Source: Hahellaceae bacterium
GTDB taxonomy: Bacteria > Pseudomonadota > Gammaproteobacteria > Pseudomonadales > Oleiphilaceae
DNA length: 64,000 nt
Direction of reading: 5' to 3'
Assembly (NCBI GenBank): GCA_016716085.1
Contig: JADJWY010000026.1
Location: 1 to 64,000 of the forward strand
Made by a program: the position numbers and the translations under genes. Shown here piece by piece: positions 27,140 through 36,204 of the stretch (position 1 is its first letter; each line of letters begins with the position of its first letter). Under the pieces are notes generated by a model. It saw only the letters and a list, made by a program, of their open reading frames with translations. It ran no database searches and was not told where the DNA came from.

Positions 27140-29786
27140 ATCTGGCCATGCGATCGCTGCCCTGGGGCAGCGTATGCTGAAGGCCGCGCTCGGCGAGCCA
27201 GGTCAACAAAGCTGGCAGTGGCATGGGACGGGCGAGGAAATAGCCCTGGATCAGGTCACAGTCGAGCCGGTGGAGTATGTCCAGCATCTCCTGGTTCTCG
27301 ACGCCTTCGGCAACGACGCGGTAGCCCAAATTCTGCGCCATCGCCAGGGTGGTCTTGACGATCACCTGATCATCAGCACTACTGGTCAGATCGAACACGA
27401 GCGACTTGTCGATCTTGATTTCGTCGATCGGTAGCTTCTTGATATACGACAGCGACGAATAGCCTGTGCCGAAGTCGTCGATCGAGAGCTGTACCCCAAT
27501 CTTCTTGAGACGGCAGAGCTCTTCACTGGCCCTGACGGGATTGTCCATCATCGCCGTCTCGGTGAGCTCGAACATGATGTCGTGCGGTCGCACATTGAAT
27601 TCCTGAAGCATTGCAGCGACCTGCTGGGCAAAGTCTGGCTCCTTCAGGTTGACCGCAGAAATGTTGATCGAGAACTGCAGTGGGAAGCCTGCGCTGGTCA
27701 CTTGCTGCAGTGCCTTGAGCGTATTGCGGATGACCCACCTCGTGAGTGGCGTGATGATGCCCGTTCGTTCTGCCAGGGTCACGAATTCATCGGGCGGAAT
27801 GAAGCCATATTCGGGATGCTTCCACCGCACAAGCGTCTCGACGCCGATGATCCGGTTCTGCTTGAGATCGAGCTGTGGCTGGAAATGCAGGTCAAGACCA
27901 TCGAGACTGATGGCCTTGTCGAGTTCCGCCATCAATGTCAGGCGGCGCTCGTTGTAGACGTCGAAACTTTCGTTGTAGAAGGTCAGGTGTTCCTGATTCT
28001 GCGCGGCCGTGTCCAGCGCGATATGCGCCTTGCGCATCAGTTCTTCGAGTTCTTTCGCATCATTCGGAAAGCGGACGACGCCGATCTTGGCGCCTGGGTC
28101 GAGCGTCAGGTGGTCGAACTGCACACTCTGCCGTGTCTCGGCATCGAGCTGCCCAAGCCGGGGGTCAAGCGCGTCCTCTTTCGTCAGCCCATCTTTTTCC
28201 CCGGGATATTTCAGCAGCAGGCCCATCGTCACACCCTCGGTGCTGGCGAGGCAGATCGGCGCACCCAGGCGGGTTTCCAGCGCAATGGCATCTGGCAGTG
28301 AGCTGCAGAACCGGCTCATTCGCGTGGCGATATGACACAACAGTCGGTCGGCGTTATCGTGCCCGAGGGTCTTGTCGATTTCATGGAAGCGGCTGAGATG
28401 GACCAGACAGACCATGAACGGCTGCGCAGGAGCCGCACCGATCAGTTCACGAATCCTGTTCTCGAACAGGATTCGGTTGGGCAGGCCGGTCACCACATTA
28501 TGAGTGGCCTGGAGCACCAGCTGGTGTTCTGCACTGAGCCGCTCCTCGGCATCCTTGATGCTGCGGCGGTGGGCGGCCAAGCGTTCGTTTCGCTCACGAT
28601 AGATGCGATCGACGATGGCAATCGAGAGTAGCATCGCCTCAAGCGCCGAGCCGATCTGGACGCCATAAGTCGTCAGGAACGATTCAGTCAGGGCGCCAGT
28701 CTTGTACAGCATCGTCGAGAGTATGCCGAGGGAAAGACCGACCCATGCAAAGGTGAAGAACCTTGCCTCCCTCACCCCTCGCCACCAGAGCACAGGGCCT
28801 GTCACGAGCAACAGTACTGCACACGGGATGGTGAGATAGGCCGAGACCATCAGCGAGGTTTCGCGGCGCAGGAAAGGCAGCAAGGCCAGGCAGACGAGGC
28901 TGGCTGAGATGATCAGTCGGAACCCGAGGTTCAGCACTGGACTGTGTTTGTAGACACGCAGGAAACTCTGCGCGAACAGACTGCCAAATAGCACGGAGGC
29001 CGGGATATTGATCTGGATGAGCCAGTGTTGCATCTCTGGCAGGTGCGGCCAGAAATACTCGAAAGTGCGACCATGCAGCGTGGACTGCGCCAGCAACAGC
29101 GTGGTGACGAAGAGCACATAGTACAGGTAGGTTCTTTCCCGCAGCGCATAGAAAATTAGCGAGTTGAAGAGTATGACGAACAGCAGGATACCGTAATAGA
29201 TTGAGTTCAGTTGCGCTGAAATAACATCGTGCAGGTGGAAGGCGCGTTCGTTCCAGAGCGTGATCGGGAACTCCATCGGGCCCGATTCCTTCACCCGGAA
29301 CAGGTAGGTATAGGTTTCGCCGGGCTGCAGCGTAAGCGGGAGCAGAAAGTTCGGATGTGGAACCAGTCGCTGTGAAAAGGGATAGATATCGCCCATCACG
29401 CCAGACTGAATCAGTTCATCATTCTGGTACAGGTGGTACTCGATGTGATCGAGAAATGGTGCGTGAATATCGAGCAGTTTATCCAGCGGGCTCGCGGTCA
29501 CGTTGACGAAAGCGACACGAAACCAGAAAACCGCTCTGGAATAGCCAAAATTGGCGGTGCCATTGTTGGCAGGTTGCCAGTTCACCGTGCCCTCGGCGAG
29601 CTCTTCGACAGCGAGCCTGCCAGCAGAATCCTCGAGGTAGAAGAGCGTCGGCGTCTTCTCCGCAGCCAGGTCTACCGGGTCAGGGGCTGGCACATCGCTG
29701 GCCAGCAGCTGCGGCGACAACAGTAACAGCAGCCAAAGACTGACCATCAGGCAGCGCCGGACGGCGATCACAACATAAGCGAACAT
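27114..29786 (-). CDS. 7TMR-DISM sensor with degenerate GGDEF and EAL domain
   Basis: An 890-residue membrane protein: signal peptide (about 1-29), periplasmic 7TMR-DISMED2 sensor (about 45-180), seven membrane helices (about 190-390), a GGDEF-like domain and a C-terminal EAL domain (about 615-870). The GGDEF domain keeps VTGLPNRILFENRI but has no GGDEF motif, so no diguanylate cyclase activity is expected. The EAL domain has ETLVRW (T for A), FSINISAVNL, FELTETAM, SIDDFGTGYSSLSYIKKLPI and VVAEGVEN, so metal- and substrate-binding acids are present and c-di-GMP hydrolysis is likely. The sensor probably binds a carbohydrate-like or small ligand. The start may be at an internal Met (MVSLWLLLLL). 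Confidence 0.9.
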   Translation of the reverse strand: MFAYVVIAVRRCLMVSLWLLLLLSPQLLASDVPAPDPVDLAAEKTPTLFYLEDSAGRLAVEELAEGTVNWQPANNGTANFGYSRAVFWFRVAFVNVTASPLDKLLDIHAPFLDHIEYHLYQNDELIQSGVMGDIYPFSQRLVPHPNFLLPLTLQPGETYTYLFRVKESGPMEFPITLWNERAFHLHDVISAQLNSIYYGILLFVILFNSLIFYALRERTYLYYVLFVTTLLLAQSTLHGRTFEYFWPHLPEMQHWLIQINIPASVLFGSLFAQSFLRVYKHSPVLNLGFRLIISASLVCLALLPFLRRETSLMVSAYLTIPCAVLLLVTGPVLWWRGVREARFFTFAWVGLSLGILSTMLYKTGALTESFLTTYGVQIGSALEAMLLSIAIVDRIYRERNERLAAHRRSIKDAEERLSAEHQLVLQATHNVVTGLPNRILFENRIRELIGAAPAQPFMVCLVHLSRFHEIDKTLGHDNADRLLCHIATRMSRFCSSLPDAIALETRLGAPICLASTEGVTMGLLLKYPGEKDGLTKEDALDPRLGQLDAETRQSVQFDHLTLDPGAKIGVVRFPNDAKELEELMRKAHIALDTAAQNQEHLTFYNESFDVYNERRLTLMAELDKAISLDGLDLHFQPQLDLKQNRIIGVETLVRWKHPEYGFIPPDEFVTLAERTGIITPLTRWVIRNTLKALQQVTSAGFPLQFSINISAVNLKEPDFAQQVAAMLQEFNVRPHDIMFELTETAMMDNPVRASEELCRLKKIGVQLSIDDFGTGYSSLSYIKKLPIDEIKIDKSLVFDLTSSADDQVIVKTTLAMAQNLGYRVVAEGVENQEMLDILHRLDCDLIQGYFLARPMPLPALLTWLAERGLQHTLPQGSDRMARSISPWNNS

Positions 29787-29830
29787 GGGCTAACGGCATC
29801 TGAAAAACATCTTACAACGGTAGCCCCGAA

Positions 29831-29861
29831 CCGCCAGATTCGCCAATCTGGCGGCCTTTTT
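29831..29861 (+). terminator. Hairpin with T-run
   Basis: A perfect 10-bp stem CCGCCAGATT / AATCTGGCGG with a 4-base loop is followed by CCTTTTT on the plus strand. It lies between the hmp tail and the EAL gene, both minus-strand, so it would stop transcription coming from the left; in the minus direction the stem is preceded by A's but lacks a T-run. Confidence 0.6.
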
Positions 29862-29871
29862 GCGCGAGACC

Positions 29872-30068
29872 TCAGTCTTCGAGCACGTGTGAACCAAAAA
29901 TCTCGTAGTGAATGCGCGACTGCGGCACGCCCAGGCTTACCAGGCTGTCGCGGTGCGCCCTGATAAATGGAATGGGACCGCAGAGATAATAGTCGGCCTC
30001 TGGCAGTAGTATGTCGTCACGCACCAGCGAAAGGTCCACCCGGCCCTCATGGTCATAGTCTTCACAAG
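29872..30068 (-). pseudogene. hmp: Flavohaemoprotein C-terminal fragment
   Basis: Only the last 65 residues of a flavohaemoglobin (nitric oxide dioxygenase) NAD-binding domain remain: DILLPEADYYLCGPIPFIRA (the Y-x-CGP motif that contacts NAD) and IHYEIFGSHVLED at the end. The upstream part is replaced by IS91 copy A at base 30069. The few residues read from the IS (MKKRVYTSY) are not native. Confidence 0.85.
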
Positions 30069-31027
30069 GATAGGAAGTATAAACCCGCTTTTTCAAACCA
30101 GCATACCATTCAAGAAAGGAAGTGGTGCCCTGTTTTCCTGTCTGAAGTGACCGGATACTCGGTACTTAGCCTTGGATTTTTGTAGCAATTGGGCGTTTTT
30201 CAATCGATTCAAAGGAAGATTTAGTCACTGAGGTATGCGATGCCCTACCGGGTTATCAGCATGTGGCGGATGGGGTCAGAAGTTATTGAATTTACCCAAT
30301 TGGAAGGGCGGTGCTCTGGCTTCGACTGGGCCGGTTATCAGCGACGGCTCCTGCAAGGCTAAATGCGCCAGTATCTTTTCGATTACGGCAGGGTCTTCGA
30401 TACTTGAGACCACCTTGACGTGCCCGCCGCAGCGTTCGCATTGCTCGATATCTATATTGAATACGCGTTTCAGGCGCTGCATCCATGTCATCGCCGCGCG
30501 CCTTTCGGTAACGGTAAGCTCTTCCAGAGGTTCCTTCCTGGTGGATTTGCCGCCTTTACCGCGCTTTCCGGGAGTTACCAGAGCGCGGTATTTGCTATTG
30601 GGCGCGAATACACCGTGAAAACGCGTTAGGTTCACGCGCGGTTTAGGTATCAGTGCAACAAGTCGGGCAATGAAATCCAAGGGATCAAAGAATACATGCG
30701 TCGTGCCATCGCGATAAGGTGTTTTTAGTTCGTAGCGTACTTTTCCATTGGGGGTTAGCGCTAACCGCTTTTCCGAAACGGCTGGCCTGGATATGTAACG
30801 ACACAGTCGTTCCAAGGTATCGCGCTGGTGGGGTTCGGCCATCACCCCGGCATGCAGGGAAAAACCAGCTTGTTTAGATACTCGATCAGACTCCCTGGGC
30901 GTATCCAGCCTCGGTGGTAAACTTTGCAGGGTGAGAACCTTGCGCCCTTGGTGCAGGCCCATGGCAATCCGGTAGGCAATAGAGTGTCCTTGCAACTGGC
31001 TGAGAGCATCATCCTCGGTCGAATCGA
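30069..31027 (-). mobile_element. IS91-family element, copy A (truncated)
   Basis: From 30069 it matches copy B (34101 onward) base for base apart from a 14-bp insertion in B, until GTCGAATCGA at 31027, where sequence switches to urtE. It keeps the end next to the 3' end of the transposase (the replication-origin end in IS91) and lacks the transposase 5' half and the terminus end. The preceding tetranucleotide is CAAG (CTTG on the other strand), the preferred IS91 target. Confidence 0.82.
30276..31027 (-). pseudogene. IS91-family transposase C-terminal fragment
   Basis: The C-terminal half of a Y2 rolling-circle transposase: RVSKQAGFSLHAGVMAEPHQ, LCRYISRPAVSEKRLAL (tyrosine region), THVFFDPLDFIARLVALIPK and a C-terminal zinc finger, CERCGG. 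The N-terminal zinc-binding and HUH part is missing. Confidence 0.85.
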
Positions 31028-31662
31028 GCTTTACCGCCGAAAAGGGTCAGGTGGCCTGTGTGATGGGGCGCAATGGTGTTGGCAAGACCAGCCTGTTGCG
31101 GGCGGTGGCGGGGCATCAGTCCATCCGTACCGGTACCATTGAATGGGAAGGCCAGAACATTGCCGGCCTGCCCGCCCACGAACGGGCCAAGCGCGGGATT
31201 GCCTTTGTGCCCCAAGGGCGCATGATTTTTTCCCAGTTGACCGTGTTGGAAAATCTCAAGACCGGCTTTTCCGTGCTGCCGGTATCGCAGCGCAAAATTC
31301 CTGATGAAATCTATGAGCTGTTCCCGGTGCTGCATCAGATGCTCAAGCGCCGTGGCGGCGATCTGTCCGGTGGCCAGCAGCAGCAGCTGGCCATCGCACG
31401 GGCGCTGATCATGAAACCGCGGCTGCTGATTCTGGACGAACCCACCGAGGGCATTCAGCCATCCATCATCAAGGATATCCAGCGGGTCATTGGCCTGCTG
31501 CGGGATCGCGGTGAAATGGCGATTCTGCTGGTGGAACAGTACTTCGACTTTGCCCGCGAGCTCGCCGACAACTATGCTGTCATGGATCGTGGCGAAGTGG
31601 TATTGTCCGGACTGGGCAAGGATATGGAAGAAGAAAAAGTCCGCAGATACATCGCGGTCTGA
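31028..31662 (+). pseudogene. urtE: Urea ABC transporter ATP-binding protein, 5'-truncated
   Basis: Nearly the whole UrtE ATPase is present: Walker A MGRNGVGKTSLLRAVAGHQS, signature LSGGQQQQLAIARALIMKPR, Walker B LLILDEPTEGIQPSIIKDIQ and the switch histidine region replaced by LLVEQYFDFA as usual in this family. UrtE powers high-affinity urea uptake with UrtABCD. About 20 N-terminal residues are lost at the IS91 junction, leaving SFTAEKGQVACV in frame with no start. An internal ATG (31051) would give a protein beginning just before the Walker A loop. The other urt genes are not in the window. Confidence 0.85.
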
Positions 31663-31682
31663 CGCCAGGCTTGGGAGGCGGG

Positions 31683-31730
31683 AAAGCCCGTGTCATGCAC
31701 ATTACGGTGTGCCATGTCACGGGCTTTTTC
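31683..31730 (+). terminator. Rho-independent terminator after urtE
   Basis: A 10-bp stem AAAGCCCGTG / CACGGGCTTT with a long loop that can pair further (TCATG / CATG), ending in TTTTTC, 20 bases after the urtE stop. It marks urtE as the last gene of its operon. Confidence 0.8.
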
Positions 31731-31835
31731 TTGTCTAGCGCAGTGCGTGCACGGTCTGTGCGAACCGGCCTCTGGCAGCTACCATTAAACAGGCAAAATC
31801 CCGAATCGATTCACCGAAATACAACAGGAATTCCC

Positions 31836-32987
31836 ATGAAACAGTGGACACTTGGCGCATTGGCCCTGCTGGCCAGCGCTTCCCTGCAGGCGGCGGATAC
31901 GTTGACCGTGAAGGCCGGACAGACCCATACCCTGGATGCCAGTCGCAGCGAATGGGTGCTGGATGAACTGGTGCTCGAAGACAAGGCGACCCTGATCGTG
32001 CCGGCCGCACTCGGCCAGATCCAGCTGGACGCCGCCCGGGTCGTGATCGGCAATGGTGTGCGCATTGTGGCGACCGGGGTGGACGGCAGCGCCGGTGCCG
32101 CAGGTGCCGATCAGGAAGGCAAGGCGGCCAACTGCGAAGACGGCGCCACGGGCGGCCACGGCAGCCATGGCAGTGCCGGCGGCGACGGGGTGGCGCTGAA
32201 TCTGACCCTGCGCATCGCCCGGCTCGACAGCCTGCAGATCGATACCCGCGGCGGGACGGGTGGTACCGGTGGCACCGGCGGCAAGGGCCAGGCTGCCGGC
32301 GAGGTGGAAAACTGCAATCCCCCCAAAGGCGGTGATGGTGGCCGCGGTGGCGACGGTGGTGATGGTGGCAACGGTGGCCATGTCCGGGTGTTCTACACCC
32401 TGCTGCCGGAAAGCGGGCTGACCGGTGCCCTGGGTGAACGCATCAAGATCAATGCAGAGGGTGGCAAGGCCGCCGCCGGGGGCATCGGTGGTGCCGGCGG
32501 TGAAGGCAGTCCGGGCCGCTTTATTACGATGAAGACTCTCAGCGGTAACAAAAAATGGGTCGCTGGCGGCAAGCCGGGAGCCGAAGGTGTGAGCGGCAAG
32601 GCGGGTCGTGACGGCAGCAAAGGCCAGATTCTGGTGCAGCAGGACCTGCGCAGCCGCATGGATGAACTGGTGCAGCAGCAGGCCGCCCAGGTGCAGGCCT
32701 TCAGCAGCGAAATGGCGCAACGCCTGGCCAGCGAGAAAGCGGCGGTCGAAGCCTCGGCGGCCCAGGGCCTGCAGACCGTCACAGAGCAGCTGGATGCACC
32801 GAAAGCGGCCGTGGGTGGACTGGCAACGCAGGATATGGTGCAGCAGCAGGGCAATAACCTGGAAACCAGAACGGCAAAACTGGAACAGTCCCTCGAAACC
32901 ATCATGAAGCGTCTGGATCAGCTGGAGCAGAAGCTTAACCAGTTGCAGAACCAGCCAAAACCGCAACCTGCCCCCGCGACGCCCTGA
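31836..32987 (+). CDS. Glycine-rich exported protein with C-terminal coiled coil
   Basis: A 383-residue protein: signal peptide (MKQWTLGALALLASASLQAA), a beta-rich N-terminal part (about 22-85), three glycine-rich blocks with G-G-x and G-x-x spacing (about 85-115, 140-185 and 210-265), and a long alanine/glutamine coiled coil (about 270-370), ending in a Pro/Gln tail. One CEDG and one NCNP cysteine lie in the glycine-rich part. No known enzyme domain is seen. It may be a trimeric surface or periplasmic fibre. It stands alone between two terminators. ATG 31836 follows AACAGGAATTCCC. Confidence 0.8.
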   Translation: MKQWTLGALALLASASLQAADTLTVKAGQTHTLDASRSEWVLDELVLEDKATLIVPAALGQIQLDAARVVIGNGVRIVATGVDGSAGAAGADQEGKAANCEDGATGGHGSHGSAGGDGVALNLTLRIARLDSLQIDTRGGTGGTGGTGGKGQAAGEVENCNPPKGGDGGRGGDGGDGGNGGHVRVFYTLLPESGLTGALGERIKINAEGGKAAAGGIGGAGGEGSPGRFITMKTLSGNKKWVAGGKPGAEGVSGKAGRDGSKGQILVQQDLRSRMDELVQQQAAQVQAFSSEMAQRLASEKAAVEASAAQGLQTVTEQLDAPKAAVGGLATQDMVQQQGNNLETRTAKLEQSLETIMKRLDQLEQKLNQLQNQPKPQPAPATP

Positions 32988-33009
32988 AAAGCTTCGACGT
33001 CATACGCCA

Positions 33010-33045
33010 GGCCCGCCGCGCAGACCAGCACGGCGGGCCTTTTTT
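33010..33045 (+). terminator. Rho-independent terminator
   Basis: A perfect 9-bp GC-rich stem GGCCCGCCG / CGGCGGGCC with a 12-base loop and TTTTTT, 22 bases after the glycine-rich gene. Confidence 0.9.
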
Positions 33046-33048
33046 GTT

Positions 33049-33082
33049 TGCACCATTAACGCGCATGCACCAAAAATGCGCG
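33049..33082. promoter_or_regulatory. Two adjacent NtrC-like binding sites
   Basis: Two back-to-back 17-bp sites, each opening with TGCACCA, the half-site of the NtrC consensus TGCACCA-N3-TGGTGCA: TGCACCATTAACGCGCA (33049-33065) and TGCACCAAAAATGCGCG (33066-33082). The second half-sites are degenerate. They lie about 90 bases before a sigma54 promoter, a normal enhancer distance. The assignment is by consensus and position. Confidence 0.5.
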
Positions 33083-33171
33083 CCTCAAAGCCGTGCAAAT
33101 GTGACATTCGGAAGACAGCGAGATCCGGTTCAAACCGCCGAAAAGGCCCGAAACACCGGATGTTTTTCATG

Positions 33172-33189
33172 CTGGCACGCTCTGTGCTA
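33172..33189 (+). promoter_or_regulatory. Sigma54-type promoter of the TorF porin gene
   Basis: CTGGCACGCTCTGTGCTA matches the -24/-12 consensus TGGCACG-N4-TTGC at all but one position, with the obligate GG and GC dinucleotides (33174-33175 and 33186-33187) exactly ten bases apart. The gene start follows 66 bases on. Confidence 0.72.
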
Positions 33190-33254
33190 ATTCACCCCTG
33201 AGTTCGTTAACCAAGGTGCAAACCTTAATCGTCTAACCTCTGGGGGTTATTTAT

Positions 33255-33956
33255 ATGTTGAGCAAAAAATCCAAAATGCTGCGTCTGGCTACACTGTCTC
33301 TGGCTGTTGCGGGTGCCATGTCTGTTTCTCACTCCGCCAGCGCGGTTGAGGTTTCCGGTTCGGTTGGTGTTGCCAACATGTACCTGTGGCGTGGTGTGGA
33401 TCTGGGTCAGGGTGATGCCGCTGTATCCGGTGATCTGAGTGTCAGCGCTGGTGGCTTCTACGGTGGTATCTGGGGCAGCAGCGGCGATGCAGCGAATGGT
33501 ACTGAGTATGACCTGTATGTAGGTTACGGTGCCGAGTTCGGTGGCGTCAGCGTTGACCTGAGCGTGTGGAACTACATGTACCCGTCGTCAGCGGAAACCG
33601 ATGAAGATGGCAACACAGTTGATAACGAGCTGGACGATTTCGGCGGCTTGAGTGAAGTTGTATTGTCACTGGGCTTTGCCGGCTTTGGTGTCAGCGTGTA
33701 CGACGCTATTGCTGACGCGGGCGCTGGTTCCGGATACGAATACTACACAGTTTCCTATAGCTACGATGCCTTTACCGTGTTGGCAGGTTTGCATGACAAT
33801 GTTGGTGGCACGGAAAACATGACCCACGTTGACGTCAAGTACGCCTTCAACGACAACCTGACCTTCACCCTGAGCCAGCAAGTTGATTCAGGCGACGATT
33901 CCCATGACGACGACCTGAAATTCGTTGTTTCCTACAGCCTGCCGATCGGCGAATAA
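33255..33956 (+). CDS. TorF-family putative porin
   Basis: A 233-residue outer-membrane protein. The signal peptide ends SHSASA, then comes the family start VEVSGSVGVANMYLWRGVDL, strand repeats (GGFYGGIWGSSGD; YDLYVGYGAEFGGVSVDLSV) and a terminal strand LKFVVSYSLPIGE. The family often lies near urea or amide transport genes and is thought to be a small channel. ATG 33255 follows GGGGGTTATTTAT. The promoter is sigma54-like with NtrC-like sites upstream, so nitrogen limitation is the likely signal. A terminator follows. Confidence 0.88.
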   Translation: MLSKKSKMLRLATLSLAVAGAMSVSHSASAVEVSGSVGVANMYLWRGVDLGQGDAAVSGDLSVSAGGFYGGIWGSSGDAANGTEYDLYVGYGAEFGGVSVDLSVWNYMYPSSAETDEDGNTVDNELDDFGGLSEVVLSLGFAGFGVSVYDAIADAGAGSGYEYYTVSYSYDAFTVLAGLHDNVGGTENMTHVDVKYAFNDNLTFTLSQQVDSGDDSHDDDLKFVVSYSLPIGE

Positions 33957-33984
33957 GTTTCAGTTACGCGTTTCTCTCCTTGAA

Positions 33985-34012
33985 AGGCCGGCCTTGTGTC
34001 GGCCTCTTTTTT
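33985..34012 (+). terminator. Rho-independent terminator after the porin gene
   Basis: Stem AGGCCG / CGGCCT, loop GCCTTGTGT, then CTTTTTT, 29 bases after the stop. Confidence 0.8.
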
Positions 34013-34092
34013 GCGCCCGAAAATGATTCCCGCTATGCTTGGCGCCGCCGTCCATTTCCGGCCGGTATCCCTGTTTGTTCAAGGACGTTAGC

Positions 34093-34100
34093 ATGGCAAG
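34093..34100 (+). pseudogene. First codons of a gene cut by IS91 copy B
   Basis: CAAGGACGTTAGC followed by ATGGCAAG looks like a ribosome site and start codon. The IS91 origin end begins at the next base, so only two codons and two bases of the gene remain. Its identity cannot be told; in urea loci the neighbour might be another urt gene. Confidence 0.4.
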
Positions 34101-35752
34101 GATAGGAAGTATAAACCCGCTTTTTCAAACCAGCATACCATTCAAGAAAGGAAGTGGTGCCCTGTTTTCCTGTCTGAAGTGACCGGATACTCGGTACTTA
34201 GCCTTGGATTTTTGTAGCAATTGGGCGTTTTTCAATCGATTCAAAGGAAGATTTAGTCACTGAGGTATGCGATGCCCTACCGGGTTATCAGCATGTGGCG
34301 GATGGGGTCAGAAGTTATTGAATTTACCCAATTGGAAGGGCGGTGCTCTGGCTTCGACTGGGCCGGTTATCAGCGACGGCTCCTGCAAGGCTAAATGCGC
34401 CAGTATCTTTTCGATTACGGCAGGGTCTTCGATACTTGAGACCACCTTGACGTGCCCGCCGCAGCGTTCGCATTGCTCGATATCTATATTGAATACGCGT
34501 TTCAGGCGCTGCATCCATGTCATCGCCGCGCGCCTTTCGGTAACGGTAAGCTCTTCCAGAGGTTCCTTCCTGGTGGATTTGCCGCCTTTACCGCGCTTTC
34601 CGGGAGTTACCAGAGCGCGGTATTTGCTATTGGGCGCGAATACACCGTGAAAACGCGTTAGGTTCACGCGCGGTTTAGGTATCAGTGCAACAAGTCGGGC
34701 AATGAAATCCAAGGGATCAAAGAATACATGCGTCGTGCCATCGCGATAAGGTGTTTTTAGTGGGGCCGCCCAGGCTCGTAGCGTACTTTTCCATTGGGGG
34801 TTAGCGCTAACCGCTTTTCCGAAACGGCTGGCCTGGATATGTAACGACACAGTCGTTCCAAGGTATCGCGCTGGTGGGGTTCGGCCATCACCCCGGCATG
34901 CAGGGAAAAACCAGCTTGTTTAGATACTCGATCAGACTCCCTGGGCGTATCCAGCCTCGGTGGTAAACTTTGCAGGGTGAGAACCTTGCGCCCTTGGTGC
35001 AGGCCCATGGCAATCCGGTAGGCAATAGAGTGTCCTTGCAACTGGCTGAGAGCATCATCCTCGGTCGAATCGAATAGCAGATAAGTGTTTTCAGCAGATA
35101 AGTGTTTTCAGCATCTCGTTGCAACCAGCCCTTTTTCTCCAGAAATCGAGCGACGCGATGACTGAGTTGATGCACCAAGGTATTGAGCTCTCCAATGGTA
35201 GGCGCCTTAACACGGTGAAAGCGCATGATGCCGTGCTCATCCAAAGCGTAAACGCCATCCAGAAACAGTATGTGGAAATGAATGTTAAGATTCAATGCTG
35301 AGCCAAAGCGTTGTATCAGGGTAACCGCACCGGTATGCGCAGTGCGGTTGTTGAACCCGGCCTTCTTGATCAAGTGGGTTGCCAGCGTGCGATAGACAAT
35401 CTTCAGAACCTTGCCCATCATGGCAGGCTGCTGGGCCAGCAAGAAGCGTAGCTGATAGGGTAAACTCAGCACCCATTGCCGCATAGGCTCTTCGGGCAAC
35501 ACCTCATCGACGAGTAATGCTGCACTTTCTGCCATGCGTCGGGCGCCGCAACTGGGGCAGAAGCCCCTCCTTTTGCAACTGAAGGCCACTAACCTTTCAT
35601 GCTTGCAGCCTTCGCAGCGAACACGCAAGAACCCATGCTCCAGCCGACCGCATGTGAGGAAATCTTCGAACTCCCGCTGGATATAGCCAGGCAAGGTTTG
35701 TCCCCTTAAAAGATGCTTCAGGGAGACTGCTCCCATGTCCGCTTTCGTCGGA
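34101..35752 (-). mobile_element. IS91-family element, copy B (nearly complete)
   Basis: It begins GATAGGAAGTATAAACCC, identical to copy A, again directly after CAAG. It holds the whole transposase region in one direction, but with a 14-bp insertion near 34762 and a 17-bp tandem duplication near 35080 (AGCAGATAAGTGTTTTC twice). The left end is the origin-type end. The right end stops at CGTCGGA, where an IS4 end begins and where the scrap at 23741-23791 also stops, so this is probably the true terminus or a shared break. No target duplication, as expected for IS91. Confidence 0.8.
34308..35736 (-). pseudogene. IS91-family transposase, frameshifted
   Basis: The N-terminal part (from ATG 35736) has the zinc-binding region VRCEGCKHERLVAFSCKRRG and FCPSCGARRMAESAALLVDE, then the HUH motif LNIHFHILFLDG. 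The C-terminal part matches copy A (Y2 tyrosine region RYISRPAVSEKR). The 17-bp duplication and the 14-bp insertion each shift the frame, so the copy is inactive. Confidence 0.85.
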
Positions 35753-36204
35753 ACAATGCCATTAACTTAAGCATTAGCATGACCTTTTATAGGCTGTTGG
35801 ATACTTGTTGGCGCTCATTCTCCTCCAGGGTCTCTTAAACTTGCGCTCGGGCCGATAGGCGTTTGCCATCGTGAGATCTTCGCTATCAACAAATCGCTCA
35901 GCCCTTTGACGGCCGTCCCCATCAGGAATCTAACGATATTGTCCTTGAGCTGATTCAGTGCATGACTGACGTTAAGTTTGTAGTGATGTTTGCGCTTCCT
36001 TTCTACCTGGCTTGAGAGCCTGTCGGCCTCAATGATTGCCACCGCAGCAAGGTTTTTCGTTAGTGTTTTCGCGTGAATATCTTGCAAGACGGCTTCCACA
36101 GAAAATCCCGAAAAATTTTCGATGGTCAGCCTGCTTTTCATGACTTTATAGTCTTCTTCAATTCCCCAGCGTTGATGGTACAGGGCGACAGCTGGGTACC
36201 TGTT
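35753..36204 (-). mobile_element. IS4-family element fragment
   Basis: The 3' part of an IS4-type transposase: ALYHQRWGIEEDYKVMKSRL (YREK-like signature region) and LTKNLAAVAIIEADRL, with a stop at 35815. The right terminus (CAATGCCATTAACTTAAG) lies at about 35754, directly against IS91 copy B. The 5' half is gone; the left junction near 36204 meets an oxidoreductase fragment. Confidence 0.75.

Noticed and set aside
31785..32966. 393-codon minus-strand open frame
   Set aside because: It is the complement of the glycine-rich gene; such repeats leave the opposite strand open. No domain or start signal.
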